Source of the DNA: Croceibacterium_B sp963783195
Lineage (GTDB): Bacteria > Pseudomonadota > Alphaproteobacteria > Sphingomonadales > Sphingomonadaceae
Assembly (NCBI GenBank): GCA_963783195.1
Contig: CAWAMV010000004.1
Coordinates: forward strand, 1,426,001 to 1,490,000
Direction: 5' to 3'
DNA: 64,000 nt
In this document: one piece after another, positions 61,291 to 64,000 of the stretch
Layout of the letters: each line of letters starts with the position of its first letter
How positions within the stretch are numbered: position 1 is the stretch's first letter
Notes under the pieces: generated by a model
Told to the model about the DNA's origin: nothing
Databases searched by the model: none
Seen by the model: only the letters and a program-made list of their open reading frames with translations
Made by a program: the position numbers and the translations under genes

Positions 61291-62304
61291 ATGGCAACCC
61301 GCCCGCCCAAGCTGACCTATGTAAGCGACGACGTGGCGGGCATTACGAGAAAAAAGGCCGGGCGCGGCTGGGCCTATTTCGATCCCGCGGGCAACCGTAT
61401 CAAGGACCGCGACGAGATCGACCGGCTTAATGCCATCGCGCTTCCGCCGGCCTACACCGATGCTTGGTTCTGCCCGGCCAAAGACGGCCATCTCCTCGCC
61501 ACCGGCGTCGACGCCAAGGGCCGCAAGCAGTACCGCTATCACCCCGACTTCCGGGCCATGAAGGAAGGCGAGAAGTTCGACGCCTGCATCGTTTTCGGCG
61601 AGCGGTTGGCGCGCGTGCGCAAGCGGGTCGAGGAGGACCTTGCCGGCTCCAGGCTGTCGCGCGCCCATGCCATCGCCAGCGTGGTGCGGCTGCTCGACCT
61701 CGGCGTGATCCGGATCGGCAACGAGGCCTACGCAAAGTCCAACAAGAGCTTCGGCGCGACCACGCTGCGCCGGCGCCATGCCGAGGTCGAGGGACATCGG
61801 CTCAAGCTCAAGTTCAAGGCAAAGAGCGGCAAGAAGCGCGAGGTGACCGTCACCGACCGCCGTCTGGCGCACTTCGTTCGCAAGATGCAGGACCTGCCGG
61901 GCCAGCACTTGTTCCAGTACGAAACCGAGGACGGCGCGCTGCACCACGTCGGCTCGGCCGAGGTGAACGCCTATCTGTGCCAGACGATGGGCGAACATTT
62001 CACCGCCAAGAACTTCCGCACCTGGCATGCGAGCGTGCTGGCCTTCAAGACGCTGGCGGAGGCAGAGGGCGCGCTGACTCTCAAGGCCTTGATGGAGGAA
62101 GTCAGCGATAAGCTGGGCAATACACCGGCGATCGCGCGCAAGAGCTACGTCCACCCGGCGGTGATTGCCCTGCTCGACCGGCAGATCGAGTGGCGCGAGG
62201 ATCTGCGCCTGCCGCGCAAGACCCGCTGGCTCAGCCGCGAGGAGCGTGGCCTGCTCGAGCTGCTCGAGGAAAGTCCCGCGGCGGGGGAATTGCTGGCGGC
62301 GTAA
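61291..62304 (+). CDS. Bacterial DNA topoisomerase IB
   Basis: A 337-residue poxvirus-like type IB topoisomerase. The N-terminal domain has LPPAYTDAWFCPAKDGHLLATGVDA-type sequence and YRYHPDFRAMKEGEKFD; the catalytic core has IGNEAYAKSNKSFGATTLR and the active-site tyrosine in ARKSYVHPAV. It relaxes supercoils through a 3'-phosphotyrosine link. It is common but not universal in sphingomonads. Confidence 0.94.
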   Translation: MATRPPKLTYVSDDVAGITRKKAGRGWAYFDPAGNRIKDRDEIDRLNAIALPPAYTDAWFCPAKDGHLLATGVDAKGRKQYRYHPDFRAMKEGEKFDACIVFGERLARVRKRVEEDLAGSRLSRAHAIASVVRLLDLGVIRIGNEAYAKSNKSFGATTLRRRHAEVEGHRLKLKFKAKSGKKREVTVTDRRLAHFVRKMQDLPGQHLFQYETEDGALHHVGSAEVNAYLCQTMGEHFTAKNFRTWHASVLAFKTLAEAEGALTLKALMEEVSDKLGNTPAIARKSYVHPAVIALLDRQIEWREDLRLPRKTRWLSREERGLLELLEESPAAGELLAA

Positions 62305-62340
62305 TGCGGCGCTAGGGCGTTTGCCGGAAGGAGAGCGCAC

Positions 62341-63318
62341 TTGTCCCAACTCTACGACGGCGTCTGGCGCGACAGCCCGCCCGCGGCGGAGGAAATCGGC
62401 GAGGACGGTCAGTTCCGCCGCATCGAGAGTCCGTTGCGCAACTGGATCTCGCCCGACCCCGACGCTGAGTTTCCTGCAGAGGCGGGGCGCTATCACCTCT
62501 TCGTCGCTTGGGTCTGCCCGTGGGCAAGCCGCGTCACCGCCTACCGGGTGCTCAAGGGGCTGGAGGACGTCATCTCGATGTCGGCCAGTCACGGCGTGAT
62601 CGGCAACCAGGGCTGGATCTTTCAGGACGACACCATCCCGCCATTCGAAGTGCCGCACCCGCTCTACAAGGTCTACCAGGCGCACGATCCGCGCTACACA
62701 GGGAAGGCGACGGTCCCGACGCTGTGGGACAGGAAAACCGGGCGCATCGTCAACAACGAGAGCGCCGACATCATCCGCATGTTCAATTCCGTGTTCGACA
62801 GGGTCACCGGCAACCCGCTCGACCTTTACCCCGAGGACCTGCGTCCGGAGATCGACCGGTGGAACGACCTGATCTACCCCAAGCTCAACAACGGGGTCTA
62901 TCGCGCCGGGTTCGCCAGTTCGCAGGAAGCTTACGAACACGCCGCGAACGGTGTTTTTGAAGCGCTCGATTCGATGGAAGAACACCTCGCCGAACACCGC
63001 TATCTTGCCGGACAGTGGTTGACCGAGGCGGACTGGCGGGCCTTTACGACGCTTGTCCGGTTCGACGTCGGCTATCACGGCGCCTTCAAGTGCAACCTGC
63101 GGCGCGTGGAAGACTATCCGGCGCTGGCGGGCTACCTGCGCGAGCTTTACCAGTGGCCCGGCATCGCCAGCACCGTGAAGCTCGATGAAATCAAGCAGAA
63201 CTACTACGCACTGACCGACAAGAACGGGCTCTATCCGATCGGGCCCGCGATCGACCTGACCACCCCGCACGAGCGCGAGCGGCTGGTGGGCAGGGGAATC
63301 CGGAAGCACGCGTCGTGA
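62341..63318 (+). CDS. yqjG: Glutathionyl-hydroquinone reductase (YqjG/Xi-class GST)
   Basis: A 325-residue Xi-class glutathione transferase that reduces glutathionyl-hydroquinones with a catalytic Cys, here in FVAWVCPWASR at about residue 60. GWIFQDDTIPPFEVPHPLYK and NNESADIIRMFN are family motifs. The start is TTG 62341, seven bases after AAGGAG. The stop overlaps the next gene (GTGA). A role in quinone/aromatic detoxification fits the neighbourhood. Confidence 0.93.
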   Translation: MSQLYDGVWRDSPPAAEEIGEDGQFRRIESPLRNWISPDPDAEFPAEAGRYHLFVAWVCPWASRVTAYRVLKGLEDVISMSASHGVIGNQGWIFQDDTIPPFEVPHPLYKVYQAHDPRYTGKATVPTLWDRKTGRIVNNESADIIRMFNSVFDRVTGNPLDLYPEDLRPEIDRWNDLIYPKLNNGVYRAGFASSQEAYEHAANGVFEALDSMEEHLAEHRYLAGQWLTEADWRAFTTLVRFDVGYHGAFKCNLRRVEDYPALAGYLRELYQWPGIASTVKLDEIKQNYYALTDKNGLYPIGPAIDLTTPHERERLVGRGIRKHAS

Positions 63319-64000
63319 CACACGACCTTCTCGTCATAGGCGGCGGCTCGGCCGGGGCGGCCTGCGCCGCGCGGCTCGCCGAAGGCGGAAAGAAGGTGTT
63401 GCTGGTCGAGGCGGGCAAGAGCGACAAGGACATCCGCTCGAAGGTCCCCGCACTGATGAGCGGCATCGTCCATACCCCCGAGTTCGACTGGATGTACGCC
63501 GCTGAACCCGACGAGAGCGTCGGCGGCCGGCCCGATGTGTGGCCAGCCGCCAAGCGCCTTGGCGGCGGCAGCGCCATCAACGGGATGATGTTCATCCGCG
63601 GGCACCAGTACGATTACGACCGCTGGGCCGAGCTCGGCGCGACCGGGTGGGATTATGCCAGCGTGCTGCCCTACTTCCGCCGCATGGAGCATAACGAGCG
63701 CGGCTCCGACGACTGGCGCGGACAAGGCGGTCCGGTCTCGGTCAGCGAAGTGCGCAGCCGCTATGCCGTGACCGACGAGTGGATCGAGGCGGTGCAGCAG
63801 GCCGGCTTTCCCCGCTCGGTCGATCTCAATGGCGAGCACGCCGAGGGGGTGGACTACATCCAGCTCTCGCAGCGGCGCGGGCTCAGGCACTCGACGGCAT
63901 CGGCCTATCTCGACCCGGCCCCCGCAGGGCTCGAAGTCGTGCTGGAGGCGCAGGTCCTGCGCCTTGTGCTCGACGGGACGCGGGCGACCGGAGCGGTCGT
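63315..64000 (+). CDS. GMC family oxidoreductase (5' part, runs off window)
   Basis: The first 228 residues of a glucose-methanol-choline oxidoreductase. The FAD-binding loop is LLVIGGGSAGAACAARLAE with VLLVEAG; the first GMC signature lies in AKRLGGGSAINGMMFIRGH. The GTG start at 63315 overlaps the yqjG stop. The frame is open to the window end, so the catalytic His/Asn and substrate cannot be assessed. Relatives act on alcohols, including choline and alkyl alcohols. Confidence 0.92.
   Translation, partial: MTHDLLVIGGGSAGAACAARLAEGGKKVLLVEAGKSDKDIRSKVPALMSGIVHTPEFDWMYAAEPDESVGGRPDVWPAAKRLGGGSAINGMMFIRGHQYDYDRWAELGATGWDYASVLPYFRRMEHNERGSDDWRGQGGPVSVSEVRSRYAVTDEWIEAVQQAGFPRSVDLNGEHAEGVDYIQLSQRRGLRHSTASAYLDPAPAGLEVVLEAQVLRLVLDGTRATGAV

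Overview
The window is a high-GC, very densely packed chromosomal segment with no gap over 300 bp. It most likely comes from a sphingomonad alphaproteobacterium, plausibly Erythrobacteraceae. Signs of this are a short-LOV HWE-type histidine kinase, a MucR/Ros-type regulator next to a Fur-family gene, DUF6152 and DUF1489 proteins, a DUF721/DciA - DsbA - DsbA - SMC block, a tsaB-rimI-mucR-fur-plsC-miaB-phoH-ybeY-corC block, and frequent GTG/TTG starts with overlapping ATGA or TGATG junctions. The species call is inference from gene families. No IS element, phage, integrase, CRISPR array or rRNA was seen. The only RNA gene found is tRNA-Gln(TTG).

Layout. 1-3.4 kb: 5' part of pyrC, then a LOV kinase and its single-domain receiver, ygfZ and a TetR regulator. 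3.4-7.0 kb: two tandem PF10118 metal-hydrolase paralogues, then a VOC/arylamine N-acetyltransferase operon divergent from soxR; a textbook SoxR box lies between them and its promoter elements face the VOC/NAT operon. 7.0-10.8 kb: a methyltransferase-like protein, a DUF6152 / secreted protein / PQQ-type dehydrogenase trio, a ClpP-like protein and a 45-residue Q/R-rich microprotein. 11.2-18.4 kb: smc, two DsbA-like thiol oxidoreductases, a DUF721 protein with a 13-residue tandem repeat, mutY and a PilZ protein. 18.5-25.1 kb: beta-lactamase-like hydrolase, nudC, a FrnE-like protein, an FAD oxidase and several small unknowns.

25.2-28.9 kb: a glycosyltransferase, its TetR neighbour and mgtE are broken by five apparent single-base insertions in about 2.6 kb. 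Deleting one base at each restores three full-length families, so sequence error is likelier than true decay. 29-46.5 kb is mostly conserved housekeeping (peptidyl-prolyl isomerase, corC-ybeY-phoH, miaB, plsC, fur, mucR, rimI, tsaB, nfuA, an M16 peptidase, class II DAHP synthase), followed by an egtB-egtD ergothioneine pair.

47.3-58.0 kb is the most interesting accessory locus. It holds an AAHS-type aromatic-acid MFS transporter, a Tat-exported sulfatase, a TonB-dependent receptor divergent from a LysR regulator across palindromes, and an operon of flavoprotein (vanillyl-alcohol oxidase / p-cresol methylhydroxylase family), c-type cytochrome, VOC protein and a cytoplasmic sulfatase. Together these suggest uptake, desulfation and side-chain oxidation of a sulfated (alkyl)phenol. 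The right end has tRNA-Gln, a CocE/X-Pro esterase-like hydrolase, YghU and YqjG glutathione enzymes, topoisomerase IB and a truncated GMC oxidoreductase.
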